Part shown: one piece after another, positions 46,217 to 55,001 of the stretch
Position numbering within the stretch: position 1 is the stretch's first letter
How the letters are laid out: every line of letters starts with the position of its first letter
DNA from: Candidatus Moranbacteria bacterium RIFCSPHIGHO2_01_FULL_55_24
GTDB lineage: Bacteria; Patescibacteria; Paceibacteria; Moranbacterales; UBA1568
Assembly: GCA_001786575.1 (NCBI GenBank)
Contig: MFRW01000009.1
Location: 27,265-91,264 of the forward strand
Direction of reading: 5' to 3'
DNA: 64,000 bases
Notes under the pieces: generated by a model
Told to the model about the DNA's origin: nothing
Databases searched by the model: none
Seen by the model: the letters and a program-made list of their open reading frames with translations, nothing else
Program-made: the position numbers and the translations under genes

Positions 46217-47265
46217 ACGATGAGCATGCTGTCGCCGAAAGAGTAGAAAGCGAATTTTTCCTGGATCGCGATCCGGTACAGTTCCATGATCCCGCGCTTG
46301 CTCCCCTTGCTCCGGAGAAAAGCGTCCACCAGGAGAAGGAGCGAGGTCTTCGGCAGATGGAAGTTCGTGATGAGGCCGTCGACAGCGAGGAACTCGTAGG
46401 GCGGCCGGATGAAGATATCAGTAGCGCCGTTGTATTCCCCCCGGATGCCTTCATGCGCCAGGAATTCCAGCGAGCGCACCGTCGTCGTGCCGACCGCGAT
46501 GACAGGACGGGCTTCACTCTTCGCTCTTTCTATGGCAGATACAGTCTCTTCAGGAATATGGACGCGTTCGGCATGAAGCTTGGCTTTCTTGAAATGCTCT
46601 TCCTGGAGCGGCGCGAATGTCCCGAGTCCCACATCCAGCGTGATAAAGCGCGACTCGATCCCCTTCTCTTCGAGCCTCTCCTCTACCCGTTCGGTAAAGT
46701 GGAGTCCTGCTGTGGGCGCAGCGACGGACGCTCCTTCTTTGGCGAACGTCGTCTGGTAGCGCAGACGCGCTTCACGCTCGTCCCATTCAACATCCTCCAG
46801 GTAGTGCGGGAGCGGGGTCTTCCCGAATTCATCGACAAGCGACTGGAAAGACTTGGTGTTGCCCTCGCTCGGCGTCATATAGAAGATATTCTCATCCTGC
46901 ACCCTGACCGTCAGGCTGTTCCCGTCCGGGAAGAAGAGCTTCTGGCCGACCGTCGTCTTCCGATCGACGAGAGCGGGGATGCGCTCCTCGGATTCCATCT
47001 GATTCAGAAGCGCGAACACTTCTATCTTGCCGCCGGTTTCCTTGGCGAGCCACAGCCGGCTCGGCCGGACGCGGGTGTCATTCCGGACCAAGAGGGCGTT
47101 GTCCGGCAGATAGAGCGCGAGATTGCTGAACGTATCGAAACGGATCTCATCCGTCTTCGTATCATAGACAAAAAGCCGGGCGGCATCGCGCGGCTCTATC
47201 CCACGCTTGCGGATCAGTTCTTCCGGCAGCGTGTAATCGTATTGTTCCAGGTCTTTGTATTCCAT
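46213..47265 (-). CDS. queA: tRNA preQ1(34) S-adenosylmethionine ribosyltransferase-isomerase QueA
   Basis: 350 residues: YTLPEELIRKRGIEPRDAARLFVYD, LLVRNDTRVRPSRLW, APTAGLHFTERV and TFAPLQEEHF...LHAER are all QueA motifs, along with VGTTTVRSLE and FHLPKTSLLLLV. It makes epoxyqueuosine on tRNA. No tgt or queG lies in the window. It follows the pirin gene by 2 bp. Confidence 0.97.
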   Translation of the reverse strand: MEYKDLEQYDYTLPEELIRKRGIEPRDAARLFVYDTKTDEIRFDTFSNLALYLPDNALLVRNDTRVRPSRLWLAKETGGKIEVFALLNQMESEERIPALVDRKTTVGQKLFFPDGNSLTVRVQDENIFYMTPSEGNTKSFQSLVDEFGKTPLPHYLEDVEWDEREARLRYQTTFAKEGASVAAPTAGLHFTERVEERLEEKGIESRFITLDVGLGTFAPLQEEHFKKAKLHAERVHIPEETVSAIERAKSEARPVIAVGTTTVRSLEFLAHEGIRGEYNGATDIFIRPPYEFLAVDGLITNFHLPKTSLLLLVDAFLRSKGSKRGIMELYRIAIQEKFAFYSFGDSMLIV

Positions 47266-47267
47266 AC

Positions 47268-47984
47268 CTAGAGTTCGAGCATCGGGACTTCGATCGCTAT
47301 GATATCCGTCTCTTCGGCAAATGCGAGCGGCACGCTCTCCGTTTCCCAGATGCCCACCGCGTCGCGCGTCTCGAACGCCTGGTCCCCGATGGTCCCCTTC
47401 CCGAAAACCACGAAGAAATAGACGCCGTTCCCTTCTTTCTTCATGCGATAGTCAGTTTTTTCTCCGGGAGCGAAGCGGCCGCGGGAGATCCAGGCATCCT
47501 GCTGGATCATCAGCTTCCCGTCTTCTTCGTCCGGGCCGACCAGCTGCAGGAAGGCATTGTGCATAAGAGCCTCGTCGAAACGCTTCTGGTCGTAGCGGGC
47601 CGAAAGATGCATCGCCCGAGAGAGGATCCAGACCTGTATCAATTTCACCGGTTCCGTCTCTGAAGCGTTGAATTCCGAATGCTCCACACCGGTGCCGGCG
47701 CTCATCACCTGCACCTCGCCAGCCGAAACGGTTTCCGCAGAGCCCATACTGTCCTTGTGAGCAAGACCCCCTTCGAAGGGAATGGTGATGATCTCCATAT
47801 CCCGATGCGGATGCGTCGGGAAACCTTCGCCCGGCGCGATCTCGTCATCGTTGATTACCCGAAGCGCCCCGAAATGCAGACGGTTCGGGTCGAAATAGTT
47901 CGCGAAACTGAAGCTGTAGTGCGTCTTGAGCCAACCGTAATCAGCACCTGCCCGCGATTCGTTCTTGATATAGATCTTTTGCAT
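47268..47984 (-). CDS. pirin / YhhW-type bicupin
   Basis: 238 residues. The N-terminal cupin has the metal set in PTHPHRDMEIITIPFEG (His56, His58 by count) and GTGVEHSEFNA (His and Glu near 100); the C-terminal half is YhhW-like (LMIQQDAWISRGRFAPGEK). Such proteins oxidise quercetin in vitro; the bacterial role is not settled. It is read with queA. Confidence 0.9.
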   Translation of the reverse strand: MQKIYIKNESRAGADYGWLKTHYSFSFANYFDPNRLHFGALRVINDDEIAPGEGFPTHPHRDMEIITIPFEGGLAHKDSMGSAETVSAGEVQVMSAGTGVEHSEFNASETEPVKLIQVWILSRAMHLSARYDQKRFDEALMHNAFLQLVGPDEEDGKLMIQQDAWISRGRFAPGEKTDYRMKKEGNGVYFFVVFGKGTIGDQAFETRDAVGIWETESVPLAFAEETDIIAIEVPMLEL

Positions 47985-48031
47985 GGAATTTCCGCTTAAT
48001 GGTGGACTACATCCTACTCAATTGGAACTCT

Positions 48032-48058
48032 ATCATAGCAGAACTCCGAACTTGGCAA
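48032..48058 (-). promoter_or_regulatory. promoter of pirin-queA
   Basis: TTGCCA (48058-48053), 15 bp, TATGAT (48037-48032) with TGC before the -10; the spacing is short. Confidence 0.45.
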
Positions 48059-48084
48059 GAACTAGGGATGGCTATTGAAGAGAT

Positions 48085-48606
48085 TCAATTCGTATAATCC
48101 CTCTGTTCTTTGTTTTCTGGAAGACCGAGATCAACAAACACAAATGAGACACCAAGTTTTTTCATTTCTTCTACAGGATTTTCTACTCGTTCAACTGTAA
48201 CAGGACTCACTGCTTCCTCTGCTATCACCTCCCTATCCCCTAACCCTTCTTTATAGAGAAATTTATCTGTTCCAAAATGATACACATATCCGCCATCACC
48301 ATACATTTTTTGTAAGCTTTCTTCCAAAGAACCAAATCCCAATATGACAACGGTTTGATCGTTGCCATACAAGTCTACTCCCATACCATAATGGGCAGTT
48401 TTCCCGTCTATTTCATAAGGAGCCCGATGACAAGTATACGCCAGAGCAATCCACTTATGCGGAGTTGCATGGAATGATTCCTGATCAAAAATAACTTCTC
48501 TTTCGCCACTTTCACCCGTGCGCTCCCGAACATTTCTTCGGGGCATGGCGTGATCCGAATCAAATTCTTTATGTGAGCCGTGATAAACAAATTTTTCCAT
48601 GTTCAT
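48085..48606 (-). CDS. hypothetical protein abutting tRNA-Ala, possible ADP-ribosyltransferase-like fold
   Basis: 173 residues from ATG 48606 (or ATG 48600). The N-terminus FVYHGSHKEF followed by SFHATPHKWIALAYTC resembles the H-x-S/T and Y-A-T patterns of small ADP-ribosyltransferase-fold proteins, but no clear catalytic Glu can be assigned. The gene is A+T-rich (about 35% G+C in 48121-48180 by hand), unlike the neighbours, has no Shine-Dalgarno site, and begins eight bases after the 3' end of tRNA-Ala, so it may be acquired DNA read from the tRNA promoter. Confidence 0.65.
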   Translation of the reverse strand: MNMEKFVYHGSHKEFDSDHAMPRRNVRERTGESGEREVIFDQESFHATPHKWIALAYTCHRAPYEIDGKTAHYGMGVDLYGNDQTVVILGFGSLEESLQKMYGDGGYVYHFGTDKFLYKEGLGDREVIAEEAVSPVTVERVENPVEEMKKLGVSFVFVDLGLPENKEQRDYTN

Positions 48607-48614
48607 AATTGTTG

Positions 48615-48685
48615 TGGACCTGGGCGGAATCGAACCGCCGGCTGTGCAATGCGAATGCACTGTTTTACCACTAGACTACAGGCCC
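48615..48685 (-). tRNA. tRNA-Ala (anticodon CGC)
   Basis: Acceptor GGGCCTG pairs with CAGGTCC including the G3-U70 identity pair; anticodon stem GTGCA/TGCAC with loop TTCGCAT (anticodon CGC, reads GCG); T-arm GGCGGTTCGATTCCGCC; discriminator A. CCA is not encoded. Confidence 0.96.
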
Positions 48686-48743
48686 GAAAAATACCACAAT
48701 AAAGCTATTGTAAGCCAAAATGAGAGAAAAGGTAAGACTCCTT

Positions 48744-49211
48744 TCAAATCGTTTCCACCTCTGCTATTACCTTCTCAAGCACGGCATCCTCCGCGCCGAA
48801 GAGGAACCTGGTACGGAACTTCTTGCCCGCAAGAAAAAGCGGCAGCCAGTAGATATCGTCCGGCCACATCGTGCCGTATGGAATATCGGAAAACGAGAAC
48901 CACTCTGGCCGCATCTCTTCGGTTTCCACCGGTTCGCCGTCCCAGGCATCGACCCGGAACACATGCACCTCGAGGATTTTTCCGCGCTCGGCGTCGAATT
49001 CGAACTCGTGGATGCCGACTTTCTCCATTTCGGCGATCACAATACCGCACTCCTCTTCTGTTTCCCGTCTGGCCGCCGCCTCGATCGTTTCTCCCGCTTC
49101 CACCTTGCCCCCGAAGCCGTTCCAGCGTCCCGCCCCGAAGCCGCGCTTCTTCATCCCGAGAAGCACTTTGCCGTCTTTCACCGCCAGGCAGAGGGTCAGG
49201 AGCTTTCGCAT
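48744..49211 (-). CDS. MTH1-like Nudix hydrolase (8-oxo-dGTPase type)
   Basis: 155 residues. Nudix box at 35-57 (GX5EX7REUXEEXGU complete). Beyond the box it follows the animal MTH1/NUDT1 pattern: RGFGAGRWNGFGG before the box, EMRPEWF near 99-105 and MWPDDIYWLP near 115-124, with Asp118-Asp119 in the position MTH1 uses to read 8-oxo-dGTP. It likely cleans oxidised nucleotides. CCT-ATG start, downstream of secA. Confidence 0.9.
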   Translation of the reverse strand: MRKLLTLCLAVKDGKVLLGMKKRGFGAGRWNGFGGKVEAGETIEAAARRETEEECGIVIAEMEKVGIHEFEFDAERGKILEVHVFRVDAWDGEPVETEEMRPEWFSFSDIPYGTMWPDDIYWLPLFLAGKKFRTRFLFGAEDAVLEKVIAEVETI

Positions 49212-49240
49212 AGGCTCTGGTTCAATTTGGTCATAAGAGT

Positions 49241-51922
49241 TTAAGCAAGCTTCTTATGTTCCGGAGCGTTTATGGCTCCGCAGCGCTTATACTTGAGGCC
49301 CGATCCGCACGGGCATGGGTCATTGCGCCCGATGAGCTCCTGATTGACGAGCGGGGCCTGCTTTTGCATATTATCCGAAGCTCCCCCGCCTGCAACGCTC
49401 TGCGTAGCAGTGCGGGTAGGGAACTGTTCGATCTCTTCGCTCGCTCCCTGGAAGCGCATGTCGCGCTGTTCGAGAGTCGGCACCGGCACACCGGTTTCCA
49501 CTTTGAGGATGGTCATGAGGTACGTTTTGCGCACGGAATCCATGAGTCCCAAGAACATATCATAGGCCTCGCGCTTGTATTCGATGAGCGGATCCTTCTG
49601 GGCGATACCGCGGAGTCCGATGCCCTGGCGCAGATAGTCGATTTCATCGAGGTGGTTCATCCAGAGCGTATCGAGCGAGCGCAAGTACAGGGCGCGCTGG
49701 ATCACATTCCAAGTATCCTTGCCGAAAACAGCTTCTTTCTCGCTGTATGCCTTCTTGATCTCTCCGATGAGGTATTCCAGCATCAGTCCGCGTTTCTCTG
49801 CCTCGTCTTTCGAACGGTCGTTCTGGATCGTTTCCAGTTTCTTCGCCGCATCGATCTCATTTATGGCCGGCGCAAGCATATTCGCTTCCGCGATGATCTC
49901 CTTCAACTGCCAGTCAGACTCATCGCCAGCCGTATGGAAGCTGATGACCCGATCGAGTTCTTCCGAAAGCAGGTTGAACGTCTCATCCTTCATGGATGAG
50001 ATACCGAGGATATTCTTCCTCTTGCGGTAGACGACTTCGCGCTGCTTGTTCATGACGTCATCGTATTCGAGGACGTGCTTCCGGATATCGAAGTTATAGC
50101 CCTCGATCTTCGACTGGGCGCTTTCGATGGTCTTGGAGATGAGCTTGTTCTGGATAGGCTCGTCTTCCGGCAGGCCGAGAGTGGTCATCATGTTCTTCAT
50201 GCGCTCGCCGCCGAAGCGCCGCATGAGCTCGTCTTCGAGGGAAATGAAGAACTGCGATGCGCCCGGGTCGCCCTGGCGTCCGGCACGGCCGCGCAGCTGG
50301 TTGTCGATGCGGCGCGCCTCATGGCGTTCGGTACCGATGATGAAGAGGCCGCCCCGCTCCCGCACGCCATCCCCCAGTTTGATGTCCGTTCCGCGACCGG
50401 CCATGTTCGTAGCGATCGTAACGCCGTCTTTCTGGCCGGCATTCGAGACGATCGCCGCTTCGCGTTCGTGGTTCTTGGCATTCAGGACTTCATGCGTGAT
50501 GCCTTCCTGCGTAAGGAGCGCGCTCAAATACTCCGATTTCTCGATGGCGATAGTTCCGATGAGGACCGGCTGGCCGGTGGCATGGATCTCGCCTACGCGC
50601 TTGGCGATCGCCCGGAATTTGGCTTCTTCGGTCTTGTAGACGATATCGGCCAAGTCTTTGCGGACCATCGGGCGGTTCGTCGGGATCTCGATCGCCTCCA
50701 GCTTGTAGACTTTGACGAATTCTTCTGCGGACGTGAACGCCGTACCGGTCATACCGGCAAGTTTGTCGTAAAGGCGGAAATAGTTCTGGAAAGTGATGGT
50801 AGCCAGAGTGCGGGTTTCGCGCTGGACGGTGACGCCTTCTTTCGCTTCGATCGCCTGGTGGAGTCCTTCGCTGTAGCGGCGGCCGGGCTGAAGGCGCCCG
50901 GTGAAGTCATCCACGATGATCACCTGGCCGTCCTTCACCACATAGTCGCGGTCGCGGGCGAAGATGATCTCCGCTTTGAGCGACTGTTCCAGATGGTGCA
51001 CGTACTGCACGTTTCCCGAGGCGTAGAGATCGCCCATCCCGAGGAGCCGTTCGACGCTGTTGATGCCTTCATCGGTGAGCGTCACCACCCGCATCTTCTC
51101 ATCGACGATGTAGTCCTTCTCGGCTTGCAAGCGGGGAACGATCTTCGCGAAGCGCTCGTAGAGCTTCCCCGACTCGGTGTCCGGAGCGGAAATGATAAGC
51201 GGGGTACGGGCTTCGTCGATCAGGATGGAGTCGACTTCGTCGACGATCGCGAAATGAAGCTCGCGCTGCGTCATGTCTTCGAGGCTCGAGACCATGTTGT
51301 CGCGCAGGTAGTCGAAACCGAACTCGTTGTTCGTCCCGTAGGTGATATCGGACTGGTAGGCCTCGCGCCGGCTCACCGGAATGAGGTTTTCCATCTCGAT
51401 GCTCACTTCGTCGCTATCTGCGACATGCACTTCGAAGCGGTATGAGACTCCCTGGGAAACGATACAGGCTGTCGAAAGTCCGAGGAACTCGTACACCCGT
51501 CCCATCCAGTTGCAGTCACGCTTGGCCAGATAGTCGTTGACGGTGACGACGTGCACTCCTTTCCCCGTAAGGGCATTCAGATAGATGGGAAGCGTCGAGG
51601 TGAGCGTCTTGCCTTCGCCGGTCTTCATTTCGGCGATTTTCCCATTATGAAGAGCGATGCCGCCCATGAGCTGGACATCGTAGTGGCGTTCATTGATCAC
51701 GCGTTTGGCCGCTTCGCGCACGACTGCATAAGCCTCCGGCAGCAGGCTGTCGAGGCTCTCGCCTTTCCCTAAGCGTTCTTTGAATTCAGCTGTTTTCGCT
51801 TTGAGCGCTTCGTCAGAAAGGGCGCTGATGCTCGGTTCGTGGGAATTGATGCTCTCTACGAGCGGCAGGAACTTCTTCACTTCGCGCTCATTCGAGCCGA
51901 AAATCTTTTGGAGAAAAGCCAT
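49241..51922 (-). CDS. secA: preprotein translocase ATPase SecA
   Basis: 893 residues with DEAD motor (MKTGEGKTLTSTLPIYLNAL, VDEVDSILIDEARTPLIIS), preprotein cross-linking domain, second motor (TNMAGRGTDIKLG, QLRGRAGRQGDPG), helical wing and a C-terminal SEC-C zinc tail (DPCPCGSGLKYKRC, ending in Cys and not Cys-His). It drives export through SecYEG. CGT-ATG start with no Shine-Dalgarno site. Confidence 0.98.
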   Translation of the reverse strand: MAFLQKIFGSNEREVKKFLPLVESINSHEPSISALSDEALKAKTAEFKERLGKGESLDSLLPEAYAVVREAAKRVINERHYDVQLMGGIALHNGKIAEMKTGEGKTLTSTLPIYLNALTGKGVHVVTVNDYLAKRDCNWMGRVYEFLGLSTACIVSQGVSYRFEVHVADSDEVSIEMENLIPVSRREAYQSDITYGTNNEFGFDYLRDNMVSSLEDMTQRELHFAIVDEVDSILIDEARTPLIISAPDTESGKLYERFAKIVPRLQAEKDYIVDEKMRVVTLTDEGINSVERLLGMGDLYASGNVQYVHHLEQSLKAEIIFARDRDYVVKDGQVIIVDDFTGRLQPGRRYSEGLHQAIEAKEGVTVQRETRTLATITFQNYFRLYDKLAGMTGTAFTSAEEFVKVYKLEAIEIPTNRPMVRKDLADIVYKTEEAKFRAIAKRVGEIHATGQPVLIGTIAIEKSEYLSALLTQEGITHEVLNAKNHEREAAIVSNAGQKDGVTIATNMAGRGTDIKLGDGVRERGGLFIIGTERHEARRIDNQLRGRAGRQGDPGASQFFISLEDELMRRFGGERMKNMMTTLGLPEDEPIQNKLISKTIESAQSKIEGYNFDIRKHVLEYDDVMNKQREVVYRKRKNILGISSMKDETFNLLSEELDRVISFHTAGDESDWQLKEIIAEANMLAPAINEIDAAKKLETIQNDRSKDEAEKRGLMLEYLIGEIKKAYSEKEAVFGKDTWNVIQRALYLRSLDTLWMNHLDEIDYLRQGIGLRGIAQKDPLIEYKREAYDMFLGLMDSVRKTYLMTILKVETGVPVPTLEQRDMRFQGASEEIEQFPTRTATQSVAGGGASDNMQKQAPLVNQELIGRNDPCPCGSGLKYKRCGAINAPEHKKLA

Positions 51923-51951
51923 ACGGTCTTGGAAACAAAGGATATCTTCCT

Positions 51952-51980
51952 ATACTACCAGGACGGCTTTGCGGCGTCAA
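51952..51980 (-). promoter_or_regulatory. promoter of secA
   Basis: TTGACG (51980-51975), 17 bp, TAGTAT (51957-51952) with TGG before the -10. Confidence 0.65.
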
Positions 51981-51985
51981 AAGGC

Positions 51986-52339
51986 CTAAAAGCGGGCAGA
52001 ATCGTCGAGGACCGTGTTTTTCTTGATAGAGCGACTGCCGCGGATTTTCAGGTCGTGGCTTCTCGTCCGTTTCTTGCCGATCTGGATCTCCATCTCGTCG
52101 ATGGCGATGTCCGTAGAGCCTTCGATGCTTTCGCTCGTCTCTTCGGACCGGAAGAGGTCATGCGGGGTTTTCACCATGATTTCCACCCGGAATTTCCCCT
52201 TTTTGTCCATGTCGATCTCTACTTCGAACTCGCTTACGGGGTCGACCAGCTTTTCGATCCTTTCGAGGCGCTTCAGGATATACTCCTGGGTCCTTTCATC
52301 GATATCCACTCCTTGGTAAAAAAATCGGAGATTCATCAT
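51986..52339 (-). CDS. hpf: ribosome hibernation factor HPF/RaiA, short form
   Basis: 117 residues: RFFYQGVDIDERTQEYILKRLERIEKL and VEIMVKTPHDLFRSEETSESIEGSTDIAIDEMEIQIGKKRTR match the single S30AE domain. The long-HPF C-terminal dimer domain is missing. It inactivates ribosomes in slow growth. It has its own extended -10 promoter 30 bases upstream and lies before secA, an order seen in many bacteria. Confidence 0.93.
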   Translation of the reverse strand: MMNLRFFYQGVDIDERTQEYILKRLERIEKLVDPVSEFEVEIDMDKKGKFRVEIMVKTPHDLFRSEETSESIEGSTDIAIDEMEIQIGKKRTRSHDLKIRGSRSIKKNTVLDDSARF

Positions 52340-52369
52340 ATGGCATACATTAGCGGCTTAGATGCTCCT

Positions 52370-52378
52370 ATTATACCA
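52370..52378 (-). promoter_or_regulatory. extended -10 promoter of hpf
   Basis: TGGTATAAT (52378-52370), -35 poor. Confidence 0.6.
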
Positions 52379-52395
52379 TGCGGGGATTTTCCTCT

Positions 52396-52596
52396 TTACA
52401 CAGGCAAAGTCGTCAGACTGGTAAGCGTATCCAGGAAGAATGGGATGGCGAAAAGGAGTCCGAGAAGGGGCAGCAGGAAAAAAACAAGGGAAAGCACAAG
52501 TGTGTAGAGGAAGTATTTGCGCGTCTTCTCGGCAGAAACGTAGATGGCATCCAGCTTCCTCTCTTGCTCCTCGAGTTTTTTCAGTATCTCTTCCAT
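52396..52596 (-). CDS. small coiled-coil membrane protein, 66 residues
   Basis: A charged coiled coil (EEILKKLEEQERKLDAIYVSAEKTRKY) leads into one long hydrophobic segment at about 29-55. It lies 9 bp after murB and is probably the last gene of the mur/ftsW run. Unknown. Confidence 0.7.
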   Translation of the reverse strand: MEEILKKLEEQERKLDAIYVSAEKTRKYFLYTLVLSLVFFLLPLLGLLFAIPFFLDTLTSLTTLPV

Positions 52597-52605
52597 ATTT
52601 TTTCT

Positions 52606-53538
52606 TTAAAAGCCGACGTATTGCACTTCTTCCTTGAGCTGGATAGAGAACTCGTTCCGTACCCGGGTCTTCGCTATGCTCGCGAGCGTGATGATGTCTT
52701 CGGCGGTGGCGTTCCCGGTATTGATGAGGTAGTTCGGATGCTGGTTGCTGATCTTCGCTCCCCCGATCTGCTTGCCGCGCAGTCCCACACGATCGATGAG
52801 CCAGCCAGCCGGAAGCCGGCCGTTTTTCGACGGCATGCCGGAATCGCGCTCGAAGATCTCATGGAGAGACTTGTCTGTAACGATCGGATTCACGAAAAAG
52901 GATCCGGCCGAAGGGATGTCTTGGGGATGTTTCGCTTCGCGCTTCGCAAGCGTCTCGCGCATCGTCGCGAGAAGCGCGTCCGGATCGGCACCTTTCTTCA
53001 GGCGCAGGTCGGCCGAGAGAACCAAAAGGTGCGGGTACTTCTTGAAAATGCTCGTGCGATAGCCGAACTCGCAGTCGCTCTGCGAGAACTCCCGCAAAAT
53101 GCCGCTTTTGAGATCGATCGCTTTCACCTTCTCGACGATGTTCCCGATCTCGGTACCGAAAGCTCCGGCATTGCCGCGGACCGCGCCGCCGAATGATCCC
53201 GGGACGCCTGCCAGCCGTTCGATACCGGAAAGGCCGCGTTCCTGGGCCAGACTCACGACGTCCCCGAGCGGCACTCCGGCACCGGCATAGATCCTGTCGT
53301 TCTCCGCTTCTTTCCCTCCGCCGACCATATGGATGATGATTCCGGAAAATCCCTTATCGGAAAAAAGAATGTTGCTTCCGCCGCCAAAAATATACTCTTT
53401 CAGCTTGTTTTTCTCGGCGAACTCGCGCGCCTTCATAAGCGAAGTCGTGTCCGTTACCTGGACATAGTAACGAGCCGTTCCGCCGACTTTGAAAGTGGTG
53501 AGCGGTGCGAGAGGCACGTTTTCCTGTATCTTCTGCAT
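52606..53538 (-). CDS. murB: UDP-N-acetylenolpyruvoylglucosamine reductase MurB
   Basis: 310 residues: FAD motifs TFKVGGTARYYVQV and FGGGSNILFSDKGF, the VPGSFGGAVRGNAGAFG loop, and the C-terminal SFFVNPIV and NQHPNYLINTGNATAEDI segments. It reduces the enolpyruvyl group to give UDP-MurNAc. It follows murC. Confidence 0.97.
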   Translation of the reverse strand: MQKIQENVPLAPLTTFKVGGTARYYVQVTDTTSLMKAREFAEKNKLKEYIFGGGSNILFSDKGFSGIIIHMVGGGKEAENDRIYAGAGVPLGDVVSLAQERGLSGIERLAGVPGSFGGAVRGNAGAFGTEIGNIVEKVKAIDLKSGILREFSQSDCEFGYRTSIFKKYPHLLVLSADLRLKKGADPDALLATMRETLAKREAKHPQDIPSAGSFFVNPIVTDKSLHEIFERDSGMPSKNGRLPAGWLIDRVGLRGKQIGGAKISNQHPNYLINTGNATAEDIITLASIAKTRVRNEFSIQLKEEVQYVGF

Positions 53539-53573
53539 GTTTTTGTTTTTTCCTCCTTAAGTACCTATGGCTT

Positions 53574-54992
53574 CTAGCTTTTTCTTGCGAGCTTGTGCGA
53601 GAGTTTCCAGACGTCTCCTGCCCCGAGCGTGACGACGAGGTCATTCTTCCCGAGACCGCTTTGGAATTCCTCAAGGAACGCTTCGCGATCATCCGGAATC
53701 ATCTGCGCTTTTCCGGGGAAATAGCGATTGATCTTGTCGGCCAGGTCTTCCGAAGAGACTCCTCCCTGCTTCTCGCGCGCGCTGCCGTAAATCGGGAGAA
53801 GCCAGATCTGATCCGCATCATCGAAACTCTGTGCGAAGTCATCCAGAAGCGCCTTGGTGCGAGTGAACGTATGGGGATGAAAGAAGACTTTGAGCCTCCG
53901 TTTCGGATAAAGCGCCCGGAATGCCTGAAGCGTCGTCCGGATCTCTTCCGGGTGATGAGCATAATCATCATACACCAAAGCTCCGAAACGCTCACCCAAG
54001 TACTCGAAGCGGCGTTCCGTTCCTCTGAAGCGGGAGAGGGCTTTCTCCATCTTTTCGGTATTCTCTCGCAGTCCTGTAAGGAGCGCTATGACCGCCGTAG
54101 CATTCAGCGCGTTATGACGGCCGGCGAGCTGGAGCGAGAACTCACCGAGTTCCGTGCCCGCGTGGTTTACGGTGAACGTCTGTGTGATGCCGTCTTGGGG
54201 CAGCACGCCTTCCGTGGCATGGACGACATTGTTCTGGATCAGGAAATCGGCGCCTTCCAGGAAACCGTAGGAAAATTTCTGACACTCGGCCTCGAGCGCC
54301 ACATCTATGACATCCCGCGAATCAGAGCAGTAGACGAGGATGCCGTGGCGCGGAATCTTCATGACGAAGGCCTTGAAGACCTCCAGGTATGCTTCTTTCG
54401 TCTTGAAGAAATCCGGGTGGTCCCAATCGACGCTCGTGAGGATGACTCCGAACGGCGCATACTCCGCGAGCTTGTTCTGGTATTCGTCCGCTTCCAAGAC
54501 CAGGTACTTGCCGCGGCCGGCCAGGGCCGAGCCGTTCCAGCTCACGATGCGGCTCCCGACGATCGCCGAAGGATCGGCTCCGATCGCCCGGAGGGTGTCG
54601 GCCAAGAGCGCGCTCGTGGTCGTCTTGCCATGAGTGCCGCAGACCGCGAGTGTCATCATCGTTTCGGTGAGCTTCCCGACTGCCTGCGGATAACTCATGA
54701 CCGGAATCCCGAGCGTATGCGCATGGGCGAGTTCCGGGTTCTTTTCTTTGGAATACGCCGTAGAGTAGATGACGATATCGGTTTTTGCAGGGATATTCTT
54801 CGGATCGAAAGATTCGCGGTACTTGATCCCGAGCTTCTTGAGGAGAGCATCGGTATAGAACTTTTCCGGTACATCCGAACCGGTAATGTGCGCGCCGCGC
54901 AGGGTAAGGAGCTCTGCAAGCGCCGTCATTCCGGCGCCTTTGATGCCGATCATGTGGACGCGCGTATTGGGAGTAAAGACGGATGTTTCCAT
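53574..54992 (-). CDS. murC: UDP-N-acetylmuramate-L-alanine ligase MurC
   Basis: 472 residues: N-terminal MIGIKGAGMTALAELL, ATP-binding CGTHGKTTTSALLA, ADEYQNKLAEY, the LAGRHNALNATAVIAL loop and the C-terminal DDYAHHPEEIRTTLQAF. It adds L-Ala to UDP-MurNAc. The CCT-ATG start is 9 bp after murG. Confidence 0.97.
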   Translation of the reverse strand: METSVFTPNTRVHMIGIKGAGMTALAELLTLRGAHITGSDVPEKFYTDALLKKLGIKYRESFDPKNIPAKTDIVIYSTAYSKEKNPELAHAHTLGIPVMSYPQAVGKLTETMMTLAVCGTHGKTTTSALLADTLRAIGADPSAIVGSRIVSWNGSALAGRGKYLVLEADEYQNKLAEYAPFGVILTSVDWDHPDFFKTKEAYLEVFKAFVMKIPRHGILVYCSDSRDVIDVALEAECQKFSYGFLEGADFLIQNNVVHATEGVLPQDGITQTFTVNHAGTELGEFSLQLAGRHNALNATAVIALLTGLRENTEKMEKALSRFRGTERRFEYLGERFGALVYDDYAHHPEEIRTTLQAFRALYPKRRLKVFFHPHTFTRTKALLDDFAQSFDDADQIWLLPIYGSAREKQGGVSSEDLADKINRYFPGKAQMIPDDREAFLEEFQSGLGKNDLVVTLGAGDVWKLSHKLARKS

Positions 54993-55001
54993 AGGAGAGG
55001 C

